This document shows, piece after piece, positions 1 to 8,963 of a DNA stretch of 64,000 nt. This DNA is from Rhodobiaceae bacterium UBA4490 (lineage in GTDB: Bacteria; Pseudomonadota; Alphaproteobacteria; Parvibaculales; Parvibaculaceae). The notes below the pieces were generated by a model. The model was given only the letters and a program-made list of their open reading frames with translations. It had not been told where the DNA came from and did no database searches. Position numbers and translations under genes: made by a program. The first letter of the stretch is position 1, and each line of letters starts with the position of its first letter. The DNA lies in assembly GCA_002389665.1 (NCBI GenBank), contig DGNO01000001.1:716655-780654 (forward strand), in the 5' to 3' direction.

Positions 1-348
1 CAGACCGTGGTGCTGAAACTGAAGACGAAAGACTTTAAAACCCGCACCCGCAATCAGCGCCTGTCCGACCCAAGCCAGCTTGCCGAAGTGCTCTACCGCA
101 CCGCCTCCCCGCTTTTGAAAAAGGAGTGTGACGGCAAAACCGCCTTCCGCCTGCTGGGCGTCGGCTTTGCAACGCTCACCGATGGTGATCTCGCCGACCC
201 GCCGGACCTGCTCGATCCCGCAGCCGCGCGGCGCGCAGCGGCCGAGCGCGCGATGGATGAAATGCGCACCAAATTCGGCAAAGGCATCATCACGATGGGC
301 CGCGGCTTTAAAACGCCTCAGCGCCCGCAGGGTTCCGAAGGCAAATAG
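1..348 (+). CDS. dinB: DNA polymerase IV, C-terminal fragment (cut by window edge)
   Basis: The frame is open from base 1 to the TAG at 346-348. The product resembles the little-finger domain of Y-family DNA polymerase IV, the error-prone translesion polymerase: it contains the LKLKTKDFKTRTR strand and a final segment FGKGIITMGRGF. The palm and fingers domains with the catalytic acidic residues lie outside the window. It runs convergently into the EipB-like gene, and the two reading frames overlap by 31 bases. Confidence 0.85.
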   Translation, partial: QTVVLKLKTKDFKTRTRNQRLSDPSQLAEVLYRTASPLLKKECDGKTAFRLLGVGFATLTDGDLADPPDLLDPAAARRAAAERAMDEMRTKFGKGIITMGRGFKTPQRPQGSEGK

Positions 349-1178
349 TCGAGACTGCTCAGCCCTGCATCGACCTTGAAGTCGATGTAATCCATCTTCA
401 GTCCGCTGGAAATCCCGTTCGCGTAAAGATGGTAGGCCACCTGATATTCAGGCACACCGTCAACGCGGGAGGGATTGTGATAGGAAAGCTGAACGCGCCA
501 CCATTCCTGCGCCGCCATATCCTTCGCCGCTTCTTCACCCATTTTCACGCCTTCCAGCGTCGTGTCATCTCCCCGGCTCTTACCGATAAAGGCCGAGGCG
601 AGAAAAGCCGTATCGACCTCCGCCCCTTCATAGATCGGCCGGCTATAAGTCGTCTCGCCCGCCTCCGCCGTTTCCACCAAGGCAAGGGAAAAGGCACTCG
701 GGAAAACGGTTTCCGGGGCAAGGGCTAGGTCCGGCGCATTGGGTTCTTCGAAATGCACCGCAGATGTCCCCTCTTTCGAGGCATGACCTTTAATGCGTTC
801 GACCTCCTCACCGTTCATGAAACGCTGAAAGTCGAACTCAAAATTCCGCCCGTCCGCCGCCTCCGAGCTTCTGAAGCGCAGATCGCGCACCACCCGAATG
901 TCGTCCATCGTCATGACCTGCATAACGAGACGCTGGGCGAGCTTGTAGCCGGTGCAGGCATTGCCCGTCCATTCCAGCACCATGCGCCCGGAAAGGTCGG
1001 CAATGTCCGCGGACATTTGGGAACTGTCGAGCTTGAGCTCATAGACGGCCCGGTGCGGCTGAAATTTACCGGCGAAAGCCGGCGGCACCAACGCCGCCCC
1101 CAGCACTGCCCCAAGCACTGCCGAAGCGGTTACCGAAGCCAAGGCTGCTTGCCGCAAATACCGTCCAAACACTGTCAT
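318..1178 (-). CDS. DUF1849 / EipB-like periplasmic envelope protein
   Basis: A 286-residue exported protein. The ATG at 1178 was chosen because AGAGG lies about 8 bases upstream and because it gives a clean signal peptide (MTVFGRYLRQ, hydrophobic stretch, cleavage near PPAFA). The mature part matches my memory of DUF1849, whose characterised member is Brucella EipB, a periplasmic beta-spiral protein for envelope integrity. Conserved-looking parts are the ETVFPSAFSLALVE segment and a C-terminal YLPSEPC. The longer frame to 1316 lacks a ribosome site and would bury the signal. It is divergent from the dehydrogenase at 1285. The exact molecular role is unknown. Confidence 0.75.
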   Translation of the reverse strand: MTVFGRYLRQAALASVTASAVLGAVLGAALVPPAFAGKFQPHRAVYELKLDSSQMSADIADLSGRMVLEWTGNACTGYKLAQRLVMQVMTMDDIRVVRDLRFRSSEAADGRNFEFDFQRFMNGEEVERIKGHASKEGTSAVHFEEPNAPDLALAPETVFPSAFSLALVETAEAGETTYSRPIYEGAEVDTAFLASAFIGKSRGDDTTLEGVKMGEEAAKDMAAQEWWRVQLSYHNPSRVDGVPEYQVAYHLYANGISSGLKMDYIDFKVDAGLSSLDYLPSEPCGR

Positions 1179-1284
1179 CCTGCATCCTCTCCCATGCGCG
1201 GCCTTGCGAAGCGGCGGGTTTTTGCCGATCTTGTCATTGGCCCGTCCGAGCCGCCGAATTATGCCAGAAAGAAAGCCTGCTTGC

Positions 1285-2250
1285 ATGTCCTTGCCGCGCG
1301 TCCTCGTCACCCGCAAATTGCCCGCCGATGTGGAAGCGCGGCTGAAACGGGACTACGCCCCGCTTTTGAACGAAGAAGACCGGCTTTTCAGCGCCGGGGA
1401 ACTTGCCGCCCGCGCTGAAGGCATGGACGCGGTCCTGGCGACGGTGACGGACAAGCTCGATGCCGCCGCGATAAACGCCCTGCCGGGTAGCGTGCGCATC
1501 ATCGCCACCTTCTCCGTCGGCTATGATCATATCGATGTCGCTGCGGCGGCACAGCGCGGCATTACCGTGACGAACACGCCGGGCGTGCTCACCCATGCCA
1601 CCGCGGATATCACGCTCCTTCTCATTTTGGGCGCAGCGCGCGGCGCCGGCTGGGGCGAAGCCATGATACGCCAGAAGACATGGCAGAACTGGGCGCCGAG
1701 CGGCCCGCTCGGCACGGATGTGACGGGCAAGAGGCTGGGCATACTCGGCATGGGCCGCATCGGCCAAGCCGTTGCCGCACGGGCGCGCGCCTTCGGCATG
1801 GAGATCCATTATCACAACCGCAGCCGCCTTTCCGAAGCCGAGGAGCAAGGCGCGCGTTACCATGAAAGCCCGGAGGCACTGTTCGCCCAATCGGACATTC
1901 TTTCCATCAATTGCGCTTCGACGTCCCAAACCCGGGGCCTCGTCAATGCCCGCACGTTCACCCTTCTGCCGGAGGGCGCGATTGTCGTGAACAGCGCACG
2001 CGGCGATATTGTCGATGATGAGGCGCTGATCGCAGCCTTAAAAAGCGGCAAGGTGGCCGCTGCCGGGCTCGATGTTTATGCGGGCGAGCCTGACATTCAC
2101 CCTGGCTACCGCGGCCTTTCCAACACGTTTCTGCTGCCCCACCTGGGCAGCGCGACACGCGAGACACGCAATGCCATGGGCTTTTGCGCCCTCGACAATC
2201 TCGATGCCTTTTTTGCCGGAAAAGCGCCGCCGAACCCCGTTACCCCCTGA
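1285..2250 (+). CDS. D-2-hydroxyacid dehydrogenase (glyoxylate/hydroxypyruvate reductase type)
   Basis: A 321-residue cytosolic NAD(P)-dependent oxidoreductase that interconverts 2-oxoacids and D-2-hydroxyacids. The Rossmann motif GMGRIG is at residues 155-160. The family's catalytic triad is visible as R239 (NSARGD), E268 (AGEPD) and H286 (LPHLGSA). Length is normal for the GyaR/GhrB group. ATG 1285 is preferred over ATG 1261 because the protein then begins at the usual PRVLVTR strand. A weak purine stretch precedes it. Substrate cannot be read from sequence; glyoxylate or hydroxypyruvate is the likely class. Confidence 0.88.
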   Translation: MSLPRVLVTRKLPADVEARLKRDYAPLLNEEDRLFSAGELAARAEGMDAVLATVTDKLDAAAINALPGSVRIIATFSVGYDHIDVAAAAQRGITVTNTPGVLTHATADITLLLILGAARGAGWGEAMIRQKTWQNWAPSGPLGTDVTGKRLGILGMGRIGQAVAARARAFGMEIHYHNRSRLSEAEEQGARYHESPEALFAQSDILSINCASTSQTRGLVNARTFTLLPEGAIVVNSARGDIVDDEALIAALKSGKVAAAGLDVYAGEPDIHPGYRGLSNTFLLPHLGSATRETRNAMGFCALDNLDAFFAGKAPPNPVTP

Positions 2251-2418
2251 GCCATTTTGCCCTGCCAACCTTGCCCACCGGCAGGCAAAGAGGAATTTTT
2301 TGCCTATTTCCACATGAAGAAGAGCCTCTAAACCCTTGGATTTATGGGGATTCGCATTTGGCACATGGCTTGCGCTGGCATTGGCGGGGATGACAAAGGG
2401 CAATGCCAGGAGAAAAAG

Positions 2419-3201
2419 ATGGGGCTCGCCAAGGCAGATAAGACAACCACGCTCGATACAAAACGAGCGGCTCCCGCCACTGGGCAAAGCATTCACCCGG
2501 TGATCGATACGCTTGAAATGCGCATGCGCTGCGCACTGCTGCGCGATGCCGGCCGCGCGGACACGCCCGAAGAGGTGATCCGCCGGGCGCTCGATTATGC
2601 CTCCGAAGCCGAACAGCGCATCAGCGAGCTATCGGCCCGCGTCAAACTGCTGGAATCGCTCGCCGTCACGGATGAGTTGACCGGCCTTTTGAACCGGCGC
2701 GGCTTCCAGGACATGCTCTACCGCAACCTTGCCAGCGCCACGCGGCACAACGAGACCGGCGTCCTTGCCTTTATCGATCTGGATGAATTCAAACAGATCA
2801 ACGACACCTATGGCCACGCGGCTGGCGATGCGGTGCTGCGCAAGATCGGCCAGTTCCTGCGCCGGAACATCCGCACCACCGATTACGCAGCGCGGCTCGG
2901 CGGCGATGAATTCGCCCTGCTTTATGTGCGCGGCGAACATGCCCGTGCACGCGAGCGGGCACGCGAGCTGAATGAAAAGCTCAACGGCCTTGTCGTGCCT
3001 TGGGAAGGTCACTCGATCGAGGTGCGTGCCAGCATCGGCATGGCAAGTTACGACAAGGATTCCACGGCGATGGAACTGCTCGATCTTGCCGACCGGGCGA
3101 TGTACCGGGACAAGAGCCGGCCTCGTAAGAAAACGGCCTCCCGCCGCAAGAGCGCCGTCACACGCGCCCGCGCCGCGCAAGGAAATAAGGCCAGCGCATA
3201 A
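2419..3201 (+). CDS. GGDEF diguanylate cyclase with inhibitory I-site
   Basis: A 260-residue cytosolic protein predicted to make cyclic di-GMP from two GTP. Residues 1-80 are a charged, probably helical or coiled lead-in with no recognised sensor domain. The GGDEF domain starts at about residue 82 (AVTDELTGLLNRRGF), and the active loop LGGDEF is intact at 160-165. The product-inhibition motif RxxD (RTTD, 152-155) sits exactly five residues before GGDEF, so feedback inhibition is expected. The tail is Arg/Lys/Ala-rich. The start is fixed by AGGAG at 2408-2412, seven bases upstream. No membrane segment is seen. Confidence 0.92.
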   Translation: MGLAKADKTTTLDTKRAAPATGQSIHPVIDTLEMRMRCALLRDAGRADTPEEVIRRALDYASEAEQRISELSARVKLLESLAVTDELTGLLNRRGFQDMLYRNLASATRHNETGVLAFIDLDEFKQINDTYGHAAGDAVLRKIGQFLRRNIRTTDYAARLGGDEFALLYVRGEHARARERARELNEKLNGLVVPWEGHSIEVRASIGMASYDKDSTAMELLDLADRAMYRDKSRPRKKTASRRKSAVTRARAAQGNKASA

Positions 3202-3224
3202 GCGCGGCCTTATTCATCACCCTT

Positions 3225-4274
3225 TTATCCGTCTGCCAAGGCGGCAGGCTGCGCCAGCACCGCCGCGTGCAAGGAGCGGCCTGCCCAGGCAAGATCGCCT
3301 GCCGGCACGCTGACGGCTTTGCGGGTGGGAAACAGCTCCGCCAGAATATCGCGCGCCCGCGCGTCATGGGCGTCCCCATAAGCGGGCACCAGCAGCCCGC
3401 CATTTACCGGATAGAACCCGACATAGGAAAACTGCGTGCCATGGCCTTCGGTTCCGGCAAAAAGATCGCGGGTGAGCGGCACGTCGACAATCTCCAGCGC
3501 CCTGCCCCGTGCATCCTTTGCTTCTGAAAGCTGGGCGCGCGCATCGGCCAGTACTTCGGCCTGCACAGGATCCGCCTCGCTTCCGCATGCAACGGCAACA
3601 CGGGCAGGTCCGGTGAAAGCCGCCACCTGATCGACATGGCCGCCTGCTTCATCATGCGCCATGCCGCCGCCGAGCCAGATGATGCGCCGCGCGCCGCAGA
3701 ACATAGCGAGCGCTTCTTCGATTTCGCGGTGCGAATGTTCGCGGTTGCGGTTGCTGTCGAGCAATACCGCTTCCGTGGCAATCAAGGTGCCTGATCCGTC
3801 CGCACAAACCGCGCCGCCTTCCAGCACAAGCTCTCCTTCGTAGCGTTTCAGACCGATCTCATCGAGCAGCTTTCCCGCCAAGCGCCGGTCATTGTCGATA
3901 TGGCGGAAACGGCCGCCCAGCCCGTCATATTGCCAGTCGATACCCGCAACACCGCCCATCCCGTCGATCACGAACATCGGCCCGTTGTCGCGGATGCGCC
4001 CATCGTCCTGCGCCATGACATGCAGTTCGACCGCGCTGTCGCGCCCACAGGCAAAACGCGCGGTGGCCTCATCTTCCGGCCGCACGATGAGGCTGACCGG
4101 CTCGAACTCGGCAACGGCCCGCACAAGCCCTGCATAAGCGGCATGGGCTTGCGGCAGCGCCTCGCCCCAAATATCCGCGCGGGCCGGCCACTCGATCCAG
4201 GTGCGCTCATGCGGCTCCCATTCGGCGGGAAGAAAAAATCCGTCGGTGAGCGGGCTTTTATAAATGGACTCCAT
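3225..4274 (-). CDS. Agmatine deiminase / peptidylarginine deiminase family protein, catalytic residues replaced
   Basis: A 349-residue member of the PAD_porph/agmatine deiminase family, judged from EWEPHERTWIEWP near the N-terminus, DDGRIRDNGPMFV at 90-102, GGHVDQ, and SYVGFYPVNGGLLVP near the end. Active members use a Cys in a C-terminal G-G-N-I-H-C-I-T motif and a His in an E-G-G-x-I-H-x-D-G motif. Here the first reads RSLHAAV, with Ala337 at the Cys position, and the second reads LEGGAVCADG, with Cys157 at the His position. DNA codons at both places are unambiguous and the frame is intact. Ordinary deimination is therefore doubtful. Start at 4274 has GGAG seven bases upstream. It is divergent from RidA. 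Confidence 0.8.
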   Translation of the reverse strand: MESIYKSPLTDGFFLPAEWEPHERTWIEWPARADIWGEALPQAHAAYAGLVRAVAEFEPVSLIVRPEDEATARFACGRDSAVELHVMAQDDGRIRDNGPMFVIDGMGGVAGIDWQYDGLGGRFRHIDNDRRLAGKLLDEIGLKRYEGELVLEGGAVCADGSGTLIATEAVLLDSNRNREHSHREIEEALAMFCGARRIIWLGGGMAHDEAGGHVDQVAAFTGPARVAVACGSEADPVQAEVLADARAQLSEAKDARGRALEIVDVPLTRDLFAGTEGHGTQFSYVGFYPVNGGLLVPAYGDAHDARARDILAELFPTRKAVSVPAGDLAWAGRSLHAAVLAQPAALADG

Positions 4275-4391
4275 GATGCTCCGGAACTGTTGCGAATGAT
4301 AATTACGGTGTAGGTTGAAGCGAGCACAGAGGCGGCCTTTAACGCAATGAAAAAAGCCCCACATGGGGACAAACACATATCGGGAAAGATC

Positions 4392-4874
4392 ATGGCAGGA
4401 CCGGCAACGTCAGCAGAAATCGAAAAACGCTTGAGCGATCTCGGCATCGCGCTACCTGCGCCGTCGGGCGCGGCGGGCAATTACGTGCCCTATGTGATCA
4501 GCGGCAATCAGCTCTTCATTTCCGGTCAGGTGCCGCTTTCCCCCGAGGGGTTGAAGTTTCAAGGCAAGGTCGGCGACGCCTTCAGCCTGGAAGAGGGCCA
4601 GGAAGCGGCAAAGCTCTGCGCCATCAACATTCTGGCTCAGGCGAAGGCGGCCTGCGGGGGTGATCTGTCCCGGCTCAACCGCTGCATCAAGCTCGGCGGC
4701 TTCGTCAATTCCACACCGGATTTCGACCAGCAGCCTGCGGTGATCAACGGCGCCTCGGACCTCATGGTCGCGGTACTTGGCGAGGCGGGCCGCCATGCCC
4801 GCACGGCTGTAAGCGCGGCGAACCTGCCCTTCAATGTCGCCGTTGAAATCGACGCCATCTTCGAAATCGCGTGA
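4392..4874 (+). CDS. RidA (YjgF/YER057c/UK114) family protein
   Basis: A 160-residue Rid-superfamily protein. RidA itself hydrolyses reactive enamine/imine intermediates from PLP enzymes. This member belongs to the longer (about 150 residue) subgroup with QLFISGQVPLS and a late RTAVSAANLP segment, whose Arg occupies the position used for carboxylate binding in RidA. It ends with the usual VEIDAIFEIA strand. The start at 4392 gives a typical N-terminus (EIEKRLSDLGI) and follows GGGAAAG. It is divergent from the deiminase homologue, about 117 bases apart. Substrate unknown. Confidence 0.85.
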   Translation: MAGPATSAEIEKRLSDLGIALPAPSGAAGNYVPYVISGNQLFISGQVPLSPEGLKFQGKVGDAFSLEEGQEAAKLCAINILAQAKAACGGDLSRLNRCIKLGGFVNSTPDFDQQPAVINGASDLMVAVLGEAGRHARTAVSAANLPFNVAVEIDAIFEIA

Positions 4875-4937
4875 ACATTCCTGCCTGTCATTTGCCTTCC
4901 CCCGCAGCGGCGCTAGACTCCTTTGCCGGAGGATCTT

Positions 4938-6122
4938 ATGGGCGATGAAGAACAAGTCGTGATCCGCGTCGTGCACGCCATTAGCGAGGTAAAGGCGGAG
5001 GAATGGGACGCCTGCGCCAACCCGCCGGGCGAGCCGCGCAATCCTTTTGTCTCTCACGCCTTTTTGAAAGCGCTGGAAGAAAGCGGCTCGGCCACCCGCT
5101 CGACCGGCTGGGCGCCCTATCATCTCGTGATCGAAGAGCCGGGCGGCAAGCTGGCGGGCTGCCTGCCTATGTATCTGAAGAACCATAGCCGGGGCGAATA
5201 TGTCTTCGATTACGGCTGGGCCGATGCTTTTGAGCGCGCAGGCGGGCGCTATTACCCCAAGCTCCAGGTCTCCGTGCCTTTTACGCCCGCCAGCGGCAGA
5301 CGGCTTCTCGCCCACCCCGGCCCGGCGCGCGCCCATATCGAAAAACAGCTTCTGGCGGGGGCGATGGAAGTCTGCCGCCAGCTCGAGGCCTCCTCCATCC
5401 ACTTCACCTTTCTGCCGAAGGAGCAATGGGACGAACTTGGCAAAATCGGTCTTCTGCAGCGCACCGATCAACAGTTCCACTGGACGAACCGGAATTACGC
5501 CACGTTCGATGATTTCCTTGCCGATCTTGCCTCGCGCAAACGCAAGAACCTGAAAAAGGAACGGGCCCGCGCGCTGGAAAACGGCATCGAGATCGAATGG
5601 GTGACGGGCGCGGATCTCACCGAAGATCACTGGGACGCGTTCTTCATGTTCTATATGGATACCGGCGCGCGCAAATGGGGCACGCCCTACCTCACCCGCG
5701 AGTTTTTCAGCCTGATCAACGAGACCATGGCCGATGACACGCTGCTTATCATGGCAAAGCGCGAGGGGCGTTATATTGCCGGGGCCTTGAATTTCATCGG
5801 CTCGGATACGCTTTTCGGGCGCAATTGGGGCTGTATCGAGGATCATCCCTTCCTGCATTTCGAGTGCTGTTATTATCAGGCCATCGATTTTGCAATCTCG
5901 CGGGGCCTCAAAAAGGTCGAAGCCGGGGCGCAGGGCGCGCATAAGCTGGCGCGCGGCTATCTGCCCGAACATACCTATTCCGCCCATTACATCGCCAATC
6001 CGGGCCTGCGCGAGGCCGTGGGCGATTATCTGGAGCGCGAACGCGCCTATATCGATCAGGATATCGAGATGCTTGGCGAGCACTCCCCCTTCAGGCACGA
6101 TAAGGAAAACGAACCGGACTAG
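4938..6122 (+). CDS. FemAB-like GNAT acyltransferase (DUF482 / PF04339 type)
   Basis: A 394-residue cytosolic protein resembling COG3146, a GNAT-fold family annotated as peptidoglycan biosynthesis/recognition FemAB-like. Diagnostic-looking parts are NPFVSHAFLKALEESG near the N-terminus, the SRKRKNLKKER segment in the middle, and FHFEC-like and EAGAQGAHKLARGY stretches toward the C-terminus. The acceptor is unknown. ATG 4938 was chosen because GGAGG at 4928-4932 precedes it by five bases; an upstream TTG at 4923 is less likely. The HIT gene follows after 28 bases in the same direction, so the two may be co-transcribed. Confidence 0.82.
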   Translation: MGDEEQVVIRVVHAISEVKAEEWDACANPPGEPRNPFVSHAFLKALEESGSATRSTGWAPYHLVIEEPGGKLAGCLPMYLKNHSRGEYVFDYGWADAFERAGGRYYPKLQVSVPFTPASGRRLLAHPGPARAHIEKQLLAGAMEVCRQLEASSIHFTFLPKEQWDELGKIGLLQRTDQQFHWTNRNYATFDDFLADLASRKRKNLKKERARALENGIEIEWVTGADLTEDHWDAFFMFYMDTGARKWGTPYLTREFFSLINETMADDTLLIMAKREGRYIAGALNFIGSDTLFGRNWGCIEDHPFLHFECCYYQAIDFAISRGLKKVEAGAQGAHKLARGYLPEHTYSAHYIANPGLREAVGDYLERERAYIDQDIEMLGEHSPFRHDKENEPD

Positions 6123-6150
6123 TCCGACGCCAGAACAAGGGAGAAACCCG

Positions 6151-6570
6151 ATGGCCTATGATGACAGCAATGTCTTCGCGAAAATCCTTCGCGGGGAAAT
6201 GCCCTCCATCGCGCTTTACGATGATGAGATGACCTATGCCTTCATGGATGTCATGCCGCAGGCGCCGGGGCACTGCCTTGTCATTCCGAAATTTCCCGCC
6301 GAAAACCTCTTCGATCTCGACGCCGACTATGCCGCCGCCATGGCGCGCACCGTGAAGAAACTGGCGCCTGCTGTCAAAAAAGCCATGGACGCGCCGGGCA
6401 TCATGATCGCGCAGCTCAACGGCCCGGAAGCCGGCCAGACCGTCTTTCACATCCATACCCATATCATTCCGCGCTGGGACGGCATCGACATGAAACTGCA
6501 TGCGCGCGAGATGGCGGATATGGACGAGCTGAAAGCGCAAGCGGAAAAAATCAAAGCCGCGCTGAACTGA
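6151..6570 (+). CDS. HIT family nucleotide hydrolase/transferase
   Basis: A 139-residue histidine-triad protein. The signature H-x-H-x-H is at residues 100-104 (FHIHTHIIPR) and the conserved N-terminal FxDxxPQAPGH segment at 31-41. Such HINT/HIT proteins hydrolyse nucleoside phosphoramidates or dinucleoside polyphosphates; the physiological substrate is not evident. ATG 6151 follows AAGGGAG. Reading frames continuing upstream on this strand are shadows of the acyltransferase gene. Confidence 0.93.
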   Translation: MAYDDSNVFAKILRGEMPSIALYDDEMTYAFMDVMPQAPGHCLVIPKFPAENLFDLDADYAAAMARTVKKLAPAVKKAMDAPGIMIAQLNGPEAGQTVFHIHTHIIPRWDGIDMKLHAREMADMDELKAQAEKIKAALN

Positions 6571-6602
6571 ACGCCGCCGGCTTCGACATCAAGGGGGAGA
6601 GA

Positions 6603-8309
6603 ATGGACAAGAAGAACAATCTGAAGATCGCGGCAGGCCTTGCCGCTGCGCTCGCGCTGGCAGCGTGCGATGACCAAAAAGCGGCGGAAGATACCGCGCC
6701 AAAGGAAACGGAGGCACCGGCCGCGCAAGAAGAAAGCACCGCGCCCGCCGCCTCCCCCGCCTCTTACGCGCTTGAAAACGTCGTACCGGGCTCCGCTTTC
6801 CACGGCATTCACGGCATCACCGAAACATCCGATGGTAAGCTGCTTGCAGGCAGCGTGCTCGGCCGCGCGATCTATGAGATCGATAAAGAGACCGGCACCG
6901 TCAGCATTTATGAAGCCCCGCCCACCGGCATGGCCGACGATCTGGAAGAAGGCCCGGACGGCGCGCTCGGCTGGACCGCATTTCTCGACGGCAAATATTA
7001 TCTACGTACGAAAGACGGCGAGCTGCGCACCCTTGCCGAAGGCCTGCCGGGGCTCAATTCCACCGCCTGGAATATGGAAGGCCGGCTCTTTGCAACACAG
7101 GTCTTCCTCGGTGACGCGCTTTATGAGCTCGACCCGCAAGGCGTCGCGCCGCCGCGCAAAATCATGGAAGGCATGGGGGGCCTCAACGGTTTTGATTTCG
7201 GCCCGGACGGCAAACTGTACGGCCCGCTTTGGTTCAAGGGCGAGATCGTCCGCGTCGATGTGGATGAGGGCACGCTGGAAACCGTGGCGACAGGCTTTAA
7301 AACACCCGCCGCCGTCAATTTCGATTCCAGAGGCAATCTCTGGGCCGTCGATACGGCGGAAGGCGCGGTCTATAAAGTCGATATCGACGATGGCACCCGC
7401 GTGAAAGTCGCCGATGTCGATGCCGCCATCGACAATCTGGCGATCACCTCGGACGACCGGCTTTTCATCACCAATATGGCGGATAACGCCGTCATCGAAA
7501 TCGACACCGAAACGGGGGAAAGCACCCCGCTTGTCAAAGGCAAGCTGGCCGTCGCCGCCGATCTTGAGCTAGTGGAGGAAGACGGCCGCGAAGTGCTCTA
7601 CGTTGGCGATGTTTTCGCGCTGCGCAAGGTCAACCTTGCCGATGGCAGCGTCAGCGAAGTGGGCCGCGTTTTCGGCTCGAATGTCGATTATCCGATTTCC
7701 GTTGCCGAAGCTCACGGGCGCATCGCTGTTGCCGGCTGGTCGGCAGGCGCCGTGCAGGCATTCGAAACCGGCGCGGCGGAGCTGCCGGGTCCCCATCACG
7801 GCTTCAACGCGCCGACCGATGCCCTGCCCCTGGCGGATGGCGGTCTGCTCGTCGCCGAATATGGCCGCGGCGCGCTGGTGAAAGTCGCGGCGGACGATTG
7901 GAAAAACCGCACGGATTTCGTCACCGGCCTCAAAGGCCCCGCCAATCTCATGCAGGCGCCCGACGGACGGGTCTATTTGAGCGAGCAGCTGGCGGGACGC
8001 ATTTCCGTGCTCGATCTTGAAACCGGTGCGCTGATGCCCGTGGCTGAAGGGCTCGAAGGGCCGGAAGGGTTCGACATCGATGCGGCAGGCAATCTCTATG
8101 TCGCCGAAGTCGGCGCGCGCCGGATCGCCCGCATCGATCTGTCCACATCCGAGAAGACCGTCATCGGTGAAGACCTGCCCATCGGCTTCGGCTTTGAAGG
8201 GGACGTGCTGCCGCTCAACGTGCCGACCGGCGTTGCCGTTGCCAAGGACGGGTCAGTCTATTTCACCTCCGACATGGAAGCGGCGCTTTACAAACTCACG
8301 CCGCAATAG
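6603..8309 (+). CDS. Lipoprotein with SMP-30/NHL-like beta-propeller repeats
   Basis: A 568-residue secreted lipoprotein. The signal peptide ends in LALAAC, a lipobox with the acceptor Cys at residue 22, followed by an acidic Ala/Pro/Glu-rich linker to about residue 55. The rest is a series of strands of the form GPDGKLY, DSRGNLWAVD, DDRLFITN, APDGRVYLSEQ and DAAGNLYVAE, typical of six-bladed SMP-30/gluconolactonase or NHL propellers; the length would hold roughly two propellers. AAGGGGGAG sets the start. A strong hairpin terminator follows within 25 bases. Catalytic metal ligands were not assigned, so enzyme activity is open. Confidence 0.8.
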   Translation: MDKKNNLKIAAGLAAALALAACDDQKAAEDTAPKETEAPAAQEESTAPAASPASYALENVVPGSAFHGIHGITETSDGKLLAGSVLGRAIYEIDKETGTVSIYEAPPTGMADDLEEGPDGALGWTAFLDGKYYLRTKDGELRTLAEGLPGLNSTAWNMEGRLFATQVFLGDALYELDPQGVAPPRKIMEGMGGLNGFDFGPDGKLYGPLWFKGEIVRVDVDEGTLETVATGFKTPAAVNFDSRGNLWAVDTAEGAVYKVDIDDGTRVKVADVDAAIDNLAITSDDRLFITNMADNAVIEIDTETGESTPLVKGKLAVAADLELVEEDGREVLYVGDVFALRKVNLADGSVSEVGRVFGSNVDYPISVAEAHGRIAVAGWSAGAVQAFETGAAELPGPHHGFNAPTDALPLADGGLLVAEYGRGALVKVAADDWKNRTDFVTGLKGPANLMQAPDGRVYLSEQLAGRISVLDLETGALMPVAEGLEGPEGFDIDAAGNLYVAEVGARRIARIDLSTSEKTVIGEDLPIGFGFEGDVLPLNVPTGVAVAKDGSVYFTSDMEAALYKLTPQ

Positions 8310-8330
8310 GCACGCTTTCAGACAACGAAA

Positions 8331-8364
8331 AAGGCGGGACCCGGCAAGGGACCCGCCTTTCTTT
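8331..8364. terminator. Bidirectional rho-independent terminator
   Basis: AAGGCGGG (8331-8338) pairs with CCCGCCTT (8352-8359), with extra CCC/GGG pairing inside, followed by a T-rich run on the + strand. It lies between convergent genes (propeller lipoprotein and VOC protein) and could serve both. Confidence 0.8.
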
Positions 8365-8383
8365 TAGTTCATCGCCTCACGGC

Positions 8384-8752
8384 TTAGCCGAGGTGGAAAA
8401 CCACCAGCTTGTTGCCGTCGAGATCGCGGAAATAACCGCCGTAGAAATTGTCGGTGCGCGGACCGGGATCGCCTTCATTCGTCGCGCCAAGCTCCAGCGC
8501 CTTGGCATGGAACTGATCCACCACTTCCTTCGAGGGCGCGGCGATGGCCGGCATTACACCGTTGCCGACCGTGGCGGGGTTGCCGTCATGGGGTTTCGTC
8601 ACGGCGAGCATCGCGCCATTGCCGTTACCCCACATTACGAAACGGCCCGGATCGGTCGCGGCCTGTTTGGCGCCCACCAGCGGCACAAGCTGCTCGTAGA
8701 AAGCCACCGCTTTATCCAGGTCGTTCGTCCCAATCATCAAGTAACCCAGCAT
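8384..8752 (-). CDS. VOC (glyoxalase/bleomycin resistance) superfamily protein
   Basis: A 122-residue single VOC domain, with MLGYLMIGTNDLDKAVAFYEQL at the N-terminus (first beta-alpha-beta unit) and NFYGGYFRDLDGNKLVVFHLG at the end, typical of the fold. It may bind a metal and act on a small molecule or be a resistance/binding protein; the sequence does not say which. GGAG seven bases before the ATG supports the start. It stands alone between two terminators. Confidence 0.88.
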   Translation of the reverse strand: MLGYLMIGTNDLDKAVAFYEQLVPLVGAKQAATDPGRFVMWGNGNGAMLAVTKPHDGNPATVGNGVMPAIAAPSKEVVDQFHAKALELGATNEGDPGPRTDNFYGGYFRDLDGNKLVVFHLG

Positions 8753-8963
8753 CCCTGTTCTCCTTCATTGTCGCGGCGGTTCTTATGCCCGCCTTCAGGT
8801 GGCATCACTTAACAGCATTCACACTTGCCCCTGCAAGCGTCCCGGACAATTCCCTTGGAGATAAAATGCGAAGGCCTTGGGGCCAATTCATCACGTTTCC
8901 GTGTTGTCAAATCGGCCCGGCACAGTACCATGCCGCGTCTTTGTGAAATATGGGGGATGAGAC

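Noticed and set aside
4452..6098. A 548-codon minus-strand ORF over the RidA and FemAB-like genes
   Set aside because: Composition and lack of motifs mark it as a reverse-frame shadow.
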